From positions 1 to 64,000 of IMG/VR virus record IMGVR_UViG_3300034073_005193: 64,000 nt of DNA. One strand, 5' to 3'. The notes beneath the pieces are model-generated. The model was not told the DNA's origin and searched no databases. It worked only from the letters and a program-made list of their open reading frames with translations. Of the stretch, positions 55,422-63,957 are shown in pieces. Position numbers and translations under genes: made by a program. The stretch comes from a virus. Every line of letters begins with the position of its first letter. Position 1 is the stretch's first letter.

Positions 55422-57386
55422 ATGTCCAGCATACTTCTAATTGTAGAATCTCCAACAAAAGCAAAAACTCTTTCTAAATATTTAGGAAAAGAATATAAAA
55501 TACTTTCTAGTTTTGGTCACATGTTTGACTTGGATACTAAAAAAGCAATGTGGGGAATTGATGTTAAAAATAATTTTGAAACTTATTATTCTTTGTTGCA
55601 AGACAAGAAGAATCAATTAGAAAATATTAATAAAGCTGCTAAAGAAGCCGATCTAATATTATTAGCCTCCGACCCTGATCGAGAGGGGGAGGCAATTTCT
55701 TGGCACCTGTCAGAAGAATTAAAAAAATTTAAAAAACCAATTAAAAGAGTCTTATTTAAAGAATATACTAAAAAAGCAATTCTTGAATCTATTAAATCAT
55801 CTAGAGAGTTGGATGAACAGCTTTACAATGCACAGCAAGCAAGAAGAGTTATTGATCGAATTGTTGGATTTGGTGTTTCTGGCTATCTTAGAAAAGTTGA
55901 AGATTCTAAGACTTCTTTGTCGGCAGGGAGAACTCAATCTGTTGCCCTTAAATTAATTGTAGAAAGAGAAAAAGAGATAGAAGAATTTAAACCAGAAACT
56001 TATTATACGGTCACAGCTTCGGGTACAAAAGATAAAATTGAATTTGAAATTAAATACTCTGACAAGATTACAAATTCTAAAAAAGCTGAAAAAGTTTTAG
56101 AATCTTTAAAATCTGGTGTTAAAGTTTCAAAATTAGACAAATCTCAAAAAAATAAAAGCCCACTTCCACCTTTTGACACAGCTTCTTTGATGGGTACGTC
56201 TTCATCTATGCTTGGCTTTGGCAGTGCCAAGACTATGCAGCTAGCTCAAGCATTGTATGAAAAGGGTATGATTACTTACATGAGGACTGACTCTTTTAGA
56301 GTTTCTTCGGAATCAATCACCCAGGCTAGAGATTATTTGTCTGCTCAGCATTATGCATTACCTACCAAGCCTAATTTATATGGCGCATCTGCCGAGGCTC
56401 AAGATGCACACGAAGCAATTAGACCAACAGATATAAACGCCACTCCAGATGTATCTAATCTTCCTCAAGATGAAGAAAAATTATATGATTTAATTTGGAA
56501 AAGATTTCTAGCTTCCCAATTGAAGCCTGCTATTTATGATGCTACCGTTGTAACATTTAAATCTTCAGACGGTACTGAATTTAAATCTCATGGAAGGATA
56601 TTAACATCCGAAGGATGGCTATCTCTTTTTAAAGACACAGAGGATAAATCATCAGATAGTATACTTCCAAGTTTAGAAGTTGGAGACTGCCCAAAACTTA
56701 AAAATGAAAAATTTACAGAAAAACAAACCAAACCACCTTCCAGATATTCTGAAAAGGCAATTCTAGAAGAACTTAAAAAAAGAGGAATTGGTCGACCCAG
56801 TACTTATTCAGCTATAGTTTCTAAAATCCAAGAAAGAAATTATGTTGAAAATAAAGGAAAGGTTCTAGCTCCAACTTCGCTTGGGTTTGAAGTTTTCAAT
56901 CATTTAAATTCAAAATTTAGCTTCATGAACTATGATTATACTGCCAGTATGGAGCAGTCTTTGGATAAAATTGAATCGGGCTCATTATCTTATGTTGATT
57001 TTTTAAATAATTTTTATAAAGATTTTTCTATAGAATTAGTTAAAACAGAAAAAGAAATTAATAAATCAGCAATAGATAAATGCCCTAAATGCAGCTCTGA
57101 TAATAAAGAATATATATTTGGCTCAACTCATTATGTATATTGTAGTACATTTCCAAAATGTGGATATAAATCGAGTTATTCTAAGCAAAATACTGATATA
57201 GTAGCTAGTGAAGATAAATTTACTGCGTTTCAAAGTTGCCCAAAATGTAGTGGGTATCTGAGAGCGTACCACTCAAACAGTCAGTGGTCACTTTCATGTG
57301 TAAGGAAAGAATGTGATGGTAAATTATCTCCAACAGAAAAACAAGTAAATTTCTATAATAATTTATTAAAATTTAAGAAAGGTTAA
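55422..57386 (+). CDS. topA: DNA topoisomerase I (type IA)
   Basis: It relaxes negatively supercoiled DNA by cutting one strand. The TOPRIM domain has Glu9 (VESPTKAKT) and SDPDREGE (83-90); the catalytic Tyr286 is in GMITYMRTDS, with Arg288. DAHEAIRPT and KKRGIGRPSTYS follow. The C-terminus has two zinc ribbons (CPKCSSDN, CPKCSGYL). The length (654 residues) is a little below that of bacterial TopA. Confidence 0.95.
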   Translation: MSSILLIVESPTKAKTLSKYLGKEYKILSSFGHMFDLDTKKAMWGIDVKNNFETYYSLLQDKKNQLENINKAAKEADLILLASDPDREGEAISWHLSEELKKFKKPIKRVLFKEYTKKAILESIKSSRELDEQLYNAQQARRVIDRIVGFGVSGYLRKVEDSKTSLSAGRTQSVALKLIVEREKEIEEFKPETYYTVTASGTKDKIEFEIKYSDKITNSKKAEKVLESLKSGVKVSKLDKSQKNKSPLPPFDTASLMGTSSSMLGFGSAKTMQLAQALYEKGMITYMRTDSFRVSSESITQARDYLSAQHYALPTKPNLYGASAEAQDAHEAIRPTDINATPDVSNLPQDEEKLYDLIWKRFLASQLKPAIYDATVVTFKSSDGTEFKSHGRILTSEGWLSLFKDTEDKSSDSILPSLEVGDCPKLKNEKFTEKQTKPPSRYSEKAILEELKKRGIGRPSTYSAIVSKIQERNYVENKGKVLAPTSLGFEVFNHLNSKFSFMNYDYTASMEQSLDKIESGSLSYVDFLNNFYKDFSIELVKTEKEINKSAIDKCPKCSSDNKEYIFGSTHYVYCSTFPKCGYKSSYSKQNTDIVASEDKFTAFQSCPKCSGYLRAYHSNSQWSLSCVRKECDGKLSPTEKQVNFYNNLLKFKKG

Positions 57387-57396
57387 GGGTACGATT

Positions 57397-57732
57397 ATGG
57401 CAGCTCCAGGAGACCTCCTTCATTTTAGAGGATTAGAAGTTAAAGTTCACGATAATGATTTTGAAGATGCTTTCAGAAAATTTAAATCATTAGTTCAAAA
57501 AGAAAAAATCATTTCAGAATATAAAGAAAAACAAAGATATGAAAAACCTTCTGATAAAAAAAGAAGAAAGCATCGAGAAGCAATACAAAAACTTATGCTA
57601 GCTAAATTACGAGAACAGCAAGTTTTAAGTGGAGAGTGGGATAAAATTCAAGCTAGAAAAGAAGCTCGCAAAAGTAAAAAGATGGAAGAGCGCAAACGAA
57701 AAACATCAGATGGCTCCAGCGAGTCCCAATGA
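57397..57732 (+). CDS. rpsU: ribosomal protein bS21-like, with C-terminal extension
   Basis: Residues 12-60 match bS21: EVKVHDNDFEDAFRKFKS, then EKPSDKKRRKHREAIQK (the EKP[ST]..KRR.K signature). E. coli bS21 has 71 residues; here an extra Lys/Arg-rich tail makes 111. bS21 binds the small subunit near the anti-Shine-Dalgarno sequence, so a phage copy could favour phage mRNA; such genes are known from huge phages. It follows topA by ten bases. Confidence 0.88.
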   Translation: MAAPGDLLHFRGLEVKVHDNDFEDAFRKFKSLVQKEKIISEYKEKQRYEKPSDKKRRKHREAIQKLMLAKLREQQVLSGEWDKIQARKEARKSKKMEERKRKTSDGSSESQ

Positions 57733-58358
57733 ATAATAAAAAAGAAGTCTTTATAAGAAATCCAGCCAGACATATTCAAGCGCAAAGCGTTCAAGAAAAT
57801 TATATTCCCGAATATGTACGTCTTATGGCAGAAGGCAAGCTTAAAGGTTTACCTCAAGCAGATGAATTGCCAGAGCATCAGGCAAAAATAAGAAATCAAG
57901 CTATTAAAGATTTGCAAATGGCTCCTAAAATTACAGTTCCATCTGTAGGTCAGCAAGATTTGGGTTGGAACAAAAGAGCTTCTTTTTATGATGAGGCATT
58001 ATCCGATCAGCCTGTATATGATCATAATGTGGTTAGAAATGACTTAACATCGGAAGAGCTAGAAGCATTGCATGATCAAATTTCTAAAGAAAGAATTGAT
58101 TTTGCAAATAAAAATGCAAATAAAGAAGCGTATCAATCTTTAAAAGAAGAAAAAATATACAATCCTCCTAGCTCCTTAGACCAAGTAAGCAACAATGAAA
58201 TTGTTGTTATTTCTCAGGGAAAAGTAGTCTTTTCTTCCTTAAAAGAAGAAGAGGTTAAAGAAAAATTGGCTCATTTAATTTTTGAACAAAATATTAACCC
58301 TGATGATGTTGTAGTAATTAAACGACTTCCAATATCTATTTCAATTAACTTAGGTTGA
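57729..58358 (+). CDS. hypothetical protein, 209 aa
   Basis: No family is recognised. The N-terminal 110 residues are polar and partly disordered, with short motifs; the last 55 residues are alpha/beta (EIVVISQGKVVFSS). It is coupled by ATGA to the bS21-like gene. Confidence 0.7.
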   Translation: MNNKKEVFIRNPARHIQAQSVQENYIPEYVRLMAEGKLKGLPQADELPEHQAKIRNQAIKDLQMAPKITVPSVGQQDLGWNKRASFYDEALSDQPVYDHNVVRNDLTSEELEALHDQISKERIDFANKNANKEAYQSLKEEKIYNPPSSLDQVSNNEIVVISQGKVVFSSLKEEEVKEKLAHLIFEQNINPDDVVVIKRLPISISINLG

Positions 58359-58360
58359 GT

Positions 58361-58903
58361 ATGGAAAGAAAAGCTACAGACATTTTATTAGAATTAGAAG
58401 AAAAACTTGAAAAAGTTTTATCCTATGTTGTAAATATGGATAATAATTATAAAATAATTATTTCAAGGTTAGATTCTATTAAAAATAATAATTTGCCTGT
58501 AGCTAATCTTAGCGTTAATACTTCGGAAAACATAAAATCTATAGAGAAAAATACATCATTAAATGACACTTTTGTAGAGGTCAATTCTATTGATGAAAAA
58601 TCTAAGCATGAAAAAGTAAGAGTGAGTCAAGTTGTTAAGTATCCTAAAAGTAAAAATGTCAAACAAAACAATGTTGTTTTAGCTCTGGTAAAAATATACG
58701 ATTCAAAAGGCTTAGACGCCGGGACAGTTGTCGCAGAGAACAGAACAGATCAAAACGGAAGATGGAAAGTTGATTTATCTCCAGGTCAGTATCATGTTCA
58801 CATTACAAAGCCAGCTTCTACTCAAAAGCCCCAAATAGATCATTATTTTCCCATCTCAGTAGATGGAGAAAAATCTTCTTTAGACTTAGAACCTATTGGA
58901 TGA
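58361..58903 (+). CDS. coiled coil plus Ig-like (carboxypeptidase-regulatory-type) domain, 180 aa
   Basis: Residues 5-45 are a coiled coil and residues 105-175 resemble a beta-sandwich of the carboxypeptidase regulatory type: VLALVKIYDSKG, then TDQNGRWKVDLSPGQYHVH. Such modules often decorate phage particles or fibres. I chose ATG 58361 over TTG 58355. Confidence 0.7.
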   Translation: MERKATDILLELEEKLEKVLSYVVNMDNNYKIIISRLDSIKNNNLPVANLSVNTSENIKSIEKNTSLNDTFVEVNSIDEKSKHEKVRVSQVVKYPKSKNVKQNNVVLALVKIYDSKGLDAGTVVAENRTDQNGRWKVDLSPGQYHVHITKPASTQKPQIDHYFPISVDGEKSSLDLEPIG

Positions 58904-58912
58904 TTGGACATT

Positions 58913-59275
58913 ATGAAGAAGAATACAAAATGGAAATCTTCTAAAGAAGTTTTAAATAAAAAAAAAGCTCTAAATAAACTCTTAGATGATAAGAAAAAAA
59001 TAGAATTAGAAATTAAAAAAACATCTTCAACATTAGAAGAGATTGAAAATAAAAAATTCTCAGAAGATGCAATGAATAAATTACCAATAGAGTCATTGCA
59101 AGACTTGTATCATAAAAATGAATCGCCAACTGAGGTCATTGAGAATCATTCTAAAGAAAGAAAAAAACAATTAAAGTTTTTTGATGAAATCTCAAGCTTA
59201 GAGCATGAAATTTATCAAGCAAAAATTGATTTAACTATTGAAAAAATTAATAATTTACTAGAAAAAATAAATTAA
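58913..59275 (+). CDS. coiled-coil protein, 120 aa
   Basis: No family is recognised. Lys/Glu-rich helices with coiled-coil character cover residues 10-50 and 80-120. I chose the ATG at 58913 over the TTG at 58904. Confidence 0.7.
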   Translation: MKKNTKWKSSKEVLNKKKALNKLLDDKKKIELEIKKTSSTLEEIENKKFSEDAMNKLPIESLQDLYHKNESPTEVIENHSKERKKQLKFFDEISSLEHEIYQAKIDLTIEKINNLLEKIN

Positions 59276-59279
59276 AATT

Positions 59280-59969
59280 ATGAATAAATATAATATAATT
59301 TGTATTGATTGTCCCTGGAGCTTTTCTGATAAGCTAGAGATGTCAGACGTAGCTCGCAGCTCTGAATCTCAATATCCAGTATTAAATATTGAAGAATTAA
59401 AAAAATTAAGAATTAATGACATAGCAGCAGAAGATGCTTTAATAGTATCATGGACGCCATCTTCTTTATTACAAGAGGGGCTAGACTGCTTAAAAAGTTG
59501 GAATTTTAGACAGACCCAAATGGTCGTTTGGAATAAAACAAATAAAGATCCTTTTAAAAGTATTAAAAATAAGTTGAAGAAAATAGATTTAAACGATAAA
59601 TCTAATATTGATAAAATTTTTAATGATTTTAATTACAATGATTTAATGGGATTTGGGATGGGTAGGATGTGGAGGAATTGTCATGAAATTGCTCTAGTAG
59701 GCGTTAGAGGTAAAATTTATAAGCACTTAAAAAACAAATCTCAAAGAACTGTTCATTTTGGAATTAATGAAAAACATTCTAAGAAACCAGAACATATCCA
59801 AGATCAATTAGATTTAATGTTTCCAGATCCATCTCTAAAAAAGATAGAGGTTTTTGCAAGAAGATTAAAAGAAGGTTGGACATGTATTGGAAATGAAGTA
59901 TGCTCTGGCAAAGATATACGAGAATCTATAAATGAACTATTATTTGATAAGGTTTGCGATAGCATATGA
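59280..59969 (+). CDS. MT-A70-family adenine methyltransferase
   Basis: The segment IICIDCPWSF (7-15) carries the catalytic [DNS]PPW-type motif in the variant DCPW. KPEHIQDQ, EVFARRLKEGWTCIGNE and an RMWRNCHEIALVGVRG segment follow, all typical of MT-A70. The enzyme methylates adenine N6 in DNA or RNA. It overlaps the HNH gene by four bases, so the pair may act as a modification/cleavage unit. Confidence 0.83.
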   Translation: MNKYNIICIDCPWSFSDKLEMSDVARSSESQYPVLNIEELKKLRINDIAAEDALIVSWTPSSLLQEGLDCLKSWNFRQTQMVVWNKTNKDPFKSIKNKLKKIDLNDKSNIDKIFNDFNYNDLMGFGMGRMWRNCHEIALVGVRGKIYKHLKNKSQRTVHFGINEKHSKKPEHIQDQLDLMFPDPSLKKIEVFARRLKEGWTCIGNEVCSGKDIRESINELLFDKVCDSI

Positions 59970-60466
59970 ATGCTTTGTTGTTAAGTTATTCATATGAGCC
60001 AATTTCTTTTATTTCCGAAAGAAAAGCATTAAAAATGCTTTGTTTGGGAAAAATTGAAATTTTATCTTCATGGGAAGATCAAACTATCATTTCTAATAAC
60101 AAATTAAATTATCCATCAGTGGTTAGATTGGTTTATAAAAATAGATGGATGCCAAAAATTGCAAAATTTAATAGAAAAGCAATCTTAAAAAGAGATTATT
60201 ATATTTGTCAATATTGTGGATATGCAGGGACTTCAGCTCAATTAAGCATAGATCACATTGTTCCACGTTCTTGTGGAGGTCCCAACTCTTTTGATAATTG
60301 TGTAACTTCTTGTCACCCGTGTAATTCAAGAAAAAAAAATAGAACACCAGAGCAAGCAGGAATGAAATTATTAAATAAGCCAGAGGCTCCTAAACGTTTT
60401 ATTGTAAACGAATATAGGAGCCTCTCTATTGTGCATCCAGATTGGAAATTTTATTTAGGAGCCTAA
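59966..60466 (+). CDS. HNH endonuclease, 166 aa
   Basis: The C-terminal half has YICQYCG, then LSIDHIVPRSCGG, NCVTSCHPCNSRK: HNH motif with two zinc-binding CxxC pairs. The N-terminal 60 residues resemble those of McrA-like bacterial HNH proteins (RKALKMLCLGKIEIL). It overlaps the methyltransferase gene start-to-stop and ends next to the convergent gene at 60463. Confidence 0.88.
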   Translation: MNALLLSYSYEPISFISERKALKMLCLGKIEILSSWEDQTIISNNKLNYPSVVRLVYKNRWMPKIAKFNRKAILKRDYYICQYCGYAGTSAQLSIDHIVPRSCGGPNSFDNCVTSCHPCNSRKKNRTPEQAGMKLLNKPEAPKRFIVNEYRSLSIVHPDWKFYLGA

Positions 60467-61191
60467 ATTTCAGATGGCTTCCACCTATATCCTGAAGGCG
60501 CAGATGGATAGCCTTCTACCCATTCAGGACCGCCCGATTCACCAGCGTCAGTAGCAGATTCTCCAGCCCCCGTGTTTCCAGTTCCTGTTAAACTTTCCAC
60601 CCTTTGTACTTTTTCAGATAGCGATTGTTCTTTCCGGAAATCATCGGAAGGACCAACTGTATCTTCCTCCAAATTTACTGACTCAGTTTTATCGTTTGTT
60701 GTAGGCACTCTGCTTCTATATGCTTTAAGTTTTGCAGCCTCGTTTGCAGCATCTCTTGCTGCTGCCGATTCGCTCTGAGGACCCATATCCATTGGTACAA
60801 CCTGACCCAAGGCTGCTGTAATAGCCTCTACATGTTTCATGTAGTTTTTGAAATTTGGAGAAGAATAAGCCATGATACTTAAATCATTTAATTGAGATTT
60901 AATACCTCTGCCTCTTGCATCTAATCTATCCTTCATTATAGTAGCACTCATTCCTTGAGTGAATAAAGTATTTGTAAATATAGCTAATGAATTTAGCAAT
61001 GTATTGCATTTATTTCTGAACGCAATAATGTCGTCTGATCCGCCCGTCTCATCGGCAGGAGACACTGAGCTTTTTACTTTGCTACATAATTCTTTAGCTG
61101 CGTTATGCGCCAAGATTGCATATCTATAATTTGCTTTGGCGTTCATTGCTAATTTGACTTGATAATAATTTGCGACTTTTAAAATACTCAT
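60463..61191 (-). CDS. hypothetical protein with disordered tail, 242 aa
   Basis: No family is recognised. An N-terminal helical domain (1-140) is followed by an Ala-rich helix (AAARDAANEAAKL) and a Gly/Ser/Glu-rich disordered C-terminus. I chose MSILKVANYY (61191); an in-frame ATG at 61251 would add 20 residues. Neither has a strong ribosome site. The G+C of this gene is higher than that of its neighbours, and it lies alone on the minus strand. Confidence 0.65.
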   Translation of the reverse strand: MSILKVANYYQVKLAMNAKANYRYAILAHNAAKELCSKVKSSVSPADETGGSDDIIAFRNKCNTLLNSLAIFTNTLFTQGMSATIMKDRLDARGRGIKSQLNDLSIMAYSSPNFKNYMKHVEAITAALGQVVPMDMGPQSESAAARDAANEAAKLKAYRSRVPTTNDKTESVNLEEDTVGPSDDFRKEQSLSEKVQRVESLTGTGNTGAGESATDAGESGGPEWVEGYPSAPSGYRWKPSEI

Positions 61192-61264
61192 GTTCTTATG
61201 TTTATTAATGCATATGATTATAGAAAAAATATTATTTTTTTCATCTAACATTTAAGGAATAATT

Positions 61265-62290
61265 ATGAACAGTGAAAAGATAGATAAGACAAAAATAATT
61301 TTAATAGCTTGCATCCTATTTTTATTAGGAATTTTAATTTTTTTGACGTGTTCCGTTAGAGAAATTAAACAATCCTTAAAAGAATCTCAAGAGAAACTTG
61401 CTACAAATACTATTCAAATGAAAGATCTTGAGGATTCTATTAAACGTAGCCAATCTTCTTATGTTACTCAAGGATCTTTAGAAAAATCACTTTCAGAACT
61501 GGGAATGGACAAAGTAAAAGAAGATTTGGATTCTTTAGATGCTAAGTTGGTGGCAATAAATAAAATTTTGACAAAAACTCCAGGTCTTTACATTACAAAC
61601 GTTCCAAGCACTGGAAGTAAGCCAAAACCTCCAAGCGAGCCTTTTATTCCCCCTCAATTACCATGTGTTTCTGGAACTTGCCCTAACCCAGATGTATATG
61701 GATACTTGAACAATGAAAAAATCCTATCTATTGATGAACCTTTTGAAAATATGGCTGTGCCTTTTGGTAAAACTTCATTTAAGGCATGGCAAGAAAAGCC
61801 TTGGACTTTACAGATATTTCCAAGGGGCTATCATGTAAGCAATGTATTAAGTCAAAATGAAGATGGTCAATATATTGTTCATAATAAGTTTGAAATTGAA
61901 GTAGAGGGTAAAAAATATCCAGTTAAAATTTCAGAGTCTACCACCACTCAAGAGGTAAATGATTCTGAATTTTGGTTTAATCCTAAATTGTATTTAGGCA
62001 TAGGGGCTGGCGTTACAGTCACGCCAGAATTAAGAGCAGAAGTAGTTCCGTCATTGAATGTTTCAATGTTTTCTTATGGACCTAATAAAAAAGAATCTAC
62101 ATTTAGTATGTTGGGTGTGGGAATTTCTGCTCATACTCAAAATTTAGCACCCGCTATATCGATTTCTCCAGTCAATTATAATGTCGGAGAAGTTTTGCCG
62201 TTGATAGATAATTTATTCATTGGACCGACAGTCGCTATAGATACAAATGCAAATGTTTCAATCTCTGGTTCCGTCCAAGTCGGTCTTTAA
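61265..62290 (+). CDS. membrane-anchored protein with beta-rich C-terminal domain, 341 aa
   Basis: Residues 11-30 form one membrane anchor (IILIACILFLLGILIFLTC), followed by a coiled coil (35-105), a Pro-rich linker with a Cys pair (SKPKPPSEPFIPP), and a beta-rich domain (180-341) with repeated short strands. It could span the host envelope. No family is recognised. AAGGAATAATT precedes the ATG. Confidence 0.7.
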   Translation: MNSEKIDKTKIILIACILFLLGILIFLTCSVREIKQSLKESQEKLATNTIQMKDLEDSIKRSQSSYVTQGSLEKSLSELGMDKVKEDLDSLDAKLVAINKILTKTPGLYITNVPSTGSKPKPPSEPFIPPQLPCVSGTCPNPDVYGYLNNEKILSIDEPFENMAVPFGKTSFKAWQEKPWTLQIFPRGYHVSNVLSQNEDGQYIVHNKFEIEVEGKKYPVKISESTTTQEVNDSEFWFNPKLYLGIGAGVTVTPELRAEVVPSLNVSMFSYGPNKKESTFSMLGVGISAHTQNLAPAISISPVNYNVGEVLPLIDNLFIGPTVAIDTNANVSISGSVQVGL

Positions 62291-62305
62291 TTTCAATCAA
62301 TGAAA

Positions 62306-62317
62306 TTGCATATTAAT
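62306..62317 (+). promoter_or_regulatory. candidate TTGCATATTAAT element
   Basis: TTGCATATTAAT lies 26 bases before the ATG at 62343, a suitable distance for a -10-type element. Similar strings occur at 4191 and 19339. It lacks a -35 box. Confidence 0.35.
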
Positions 62318-62342
62318 GTAAGCTTTCCTCTAAGGAGTTACT

Positions 62343-62471
62343 ATGAATCAATCAGATCAATTTCAACATCTCTACTTAGAAGAATATTGCGTAAATTATA
62401 GAAAAGAGAAAGAAGAACTTAATGAAGAGAAAAGAGTCGAAGTCATCCAGGTCTTCGGTCAAGAAGAATAA
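62343..62471 (+). CDS. small acidic protein, 42 aa
   Basis: The gene starts MNQSDQFQHLYLEEYC and has a strong AAGGAGTT site at 62332-62339. The second half is a charged helix. It overlaps the next gene by 50 bases. Function is unknown; the ribosome site and position are the main evidence. Confidence 0.6.
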   Translation: MNQSDQFQHLYLEEYCVNYRKEKEELNEEKRVEVIQVFGQEE

Positions 62472-62772
62472 ATCCAATGCTTCGCCCAATAGATTTCTGT
62501 TAAAGAAAGGCAAGGATTTATTTATTATTAATAAATTCATGTTAGATTCCTTGCCTTTTCAAGAAGTTTTAATTATGGCAGAACATACATATGAAGAAGT
62601 AAAAAAACAATTATACTTAGATGCAATCTCTGGAGATCATTTCATTCAAGAAATGAAAGTTGTCGAGGCTTTACATCAAGGGCTGATGGAGCTATACTCT
62701 AGGCACCCGATCTTGGAAAATTACGTACAAGATCAAAGCAAATTCAAATCAATTAAAGAAAATTTAGCATAG
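62422..62772 (+). CDS. hypothetical protein with basic N-terminus, 116 aa
   Basis: No family is recognised. The Lys/Ser-rich first 25 residues overlap the upstream small gene; the real start might be downstream (Met40, within FMLDSLPF), though AAGAACTTA near 62415 is acceptable. The remainder is helical. Confidence 0.6.
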   Translation: MKRKESKSSRSSVKKNKSNASPNRFLLKKGKDLFIINKFMLDSLPFQEVLIMAEHTYEEVKKQLYLDAISGDHFIQEMKVVEALHQGLMELYSRHPILENYVQDQSKFKSIKENLA

Positions 62773-62790
62773 GAGTTAATTTTAAATTAT

Positions 62791-63333
62791 ATGAAAAATA
62801 CTTTGGAGCGGGATCGTGAGCGTTGGTTCGTTAATTCGGCTATTCGAGTGCCAAAAGTCATTTGTATCAATTCAGATGACAAGAACTTAGGCGCTCTCAT
62901 CACTAGGGATGCTTTGAAGCTTGCTCAAGAGCAAGGCTTGGATTTAGTTCAACTGAGCCCGCCATCAAAAGATAAGCCGCCCACTTGTAAAATTATGGAC
63001 TTTAGCAAGTTTAAATATGAAACTTCTAAAAAGAAAAAAGAAGCTGATAAAAAGCAGCGAGAATCCATTGTCAAAGTTAAAGAAATTAAATTCAAACCAA
63101 CTACAGGCGCTCACGATTTAGAGATTAAAGCTAAGCAGGCAGAAAAATTTCTTCAAGAAAACATCAAGGTTAAGATTGCTATTCTATTTGTTGGTCGAGC
63201 AATCACTCATCAAGAACTTGGCACTCAAACTCTTGAGCAATTTTTAAGCTTTCTTCCAGAAAATTCATTTAAAATTGATGGAAATATTTCTTGGGAAGGA
63301 AAAGAACTTACATTGATAATTATGAAGCCATGA
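62791..63333 (+). CDS. infC: translation initiation factor IF-3
   Basis: It binds the 30S subunit and controls start-codon selection. Both domains are present: the N-terminal domain (GLDLVQLSPPSKDKPPTCKIMDFSKF spread over about 50-75), a Lys-rich linker, and the C-terminal domain (KEIKFKPTTGAHDLEIK, then KVKIAILFVGRAITHQELG). At 180 residues it equals the E. coli length. A GGAG site precedes the ATG. A full-length IF-3 in a phage is rare but known in huge phages. Confidence 0.92.
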   Translation: MKNTLERDRERWFVNSAIRVPKVICINSDDKNLGALITRDALKLAQEQGLDLVQLSPPSKDKPPTCKIMDFSKFKYETSKKKKEADKKQRESIVKVKEIKFKPTTGAHDLEIKAKQAEKFLQENIKVKIAILFVGRAITHQELGTQTLEQFLSFLPENSFKIDGNISWEGKELTLIIMKP

Positions 63334-63779
63334 TTCTTACAGATGAAGAAACGGTAAGATCTTTAGGTCTTGCGGCTGAAGAAGTTTATAAGAATGAAAT
63401 TGAAGATCTAAAAAGTATCTTAGAAAAAGAACTTCTTCTCTCTGAGAAGAGTGGAGTACCAGGAATAGGATTAGCATGCCCTCAAATTGGAATTCCTAAA
63501 AAAATGGCTATAATTAGAATGCCTGGAAAGACTTTTTTTTATGCAGATTTAGTCAATCCAGTTATTGAAGAGAAATATGATTTAAGTATATTTGATGGGG
63601 AGGGGTGCTTATCTTTTCCTGGTCTTTCTGGAAGAACTCAAAGATACCAAGAAATAAAAGTAAAAAATTTACTAGGATTTCCTAAAAAATTTATTGCAAC
63701 TGGATTGCCAGCAGTATGCATTCAACATGAAATAGATCATTTGCACGGAATAGTACTGCCCGATTTAATTAAAGGATAA
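63330..63779 (+). CDS. def: peptide deformylase
   Basis: It removes the formyl group from new proteins. The three motifs are present: GIGLACPQ (45-52; the usual GxGLAAPQ with Cys at 50), EGCLS (91-95) with the metal ligand Cys93, and QHEIDHLHG (132-140) with His133, Glu134 and His137. I chose the ATG at 63330, overlapping the infC stop, over a more upstream start at 63291. It is coupled to infC. Confidence 0.92.
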   Translation: MILTDEETVRSLGLAAEEVYKNEIEDLKSILEKELLLSEKSGVPGIGLACPQIGIPKKMAIIRMPGKTFFYADLVNPVIEEKYDLSIFDGEGCLSFPGLSGRTQRYQEIKVKNLLGFPKKFIATGLPAVCIQHEIDHLHGIVLPDLIKG

Positions 63780-63780
63780 T

Positions 63781-63957
63781 ATGCAGAATAATAATGATAA
63801 TTTACTTTTATTTAAAAATTTATTAATTGAAATGGCTGTGCGAGTAGCTACTTTAGAAAAAGTCTTATTAGATAAGGACCTCATCTCATTAGATGACTTA
63901 TCATCTGCAGACGAAAAACTAAATAAAGAAATAACCAACATTATTAATGAAAAATAA
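63781..63957 (+). CDS. small acidic protein, 58 aa
   Basis: It starts MQNNNDNLLLFKNLL one base after the deformylase stop codon, and is helical and acidic. TAAAGGAT (63773-63780) gives a ribosome site. No family is recognised. Confidence 0.6.
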   Translation: MQNNNDNLLLFKNLLIEMAVRVATLEKVLLDKDLISLDDLSSADEKLNKEITNIINEK

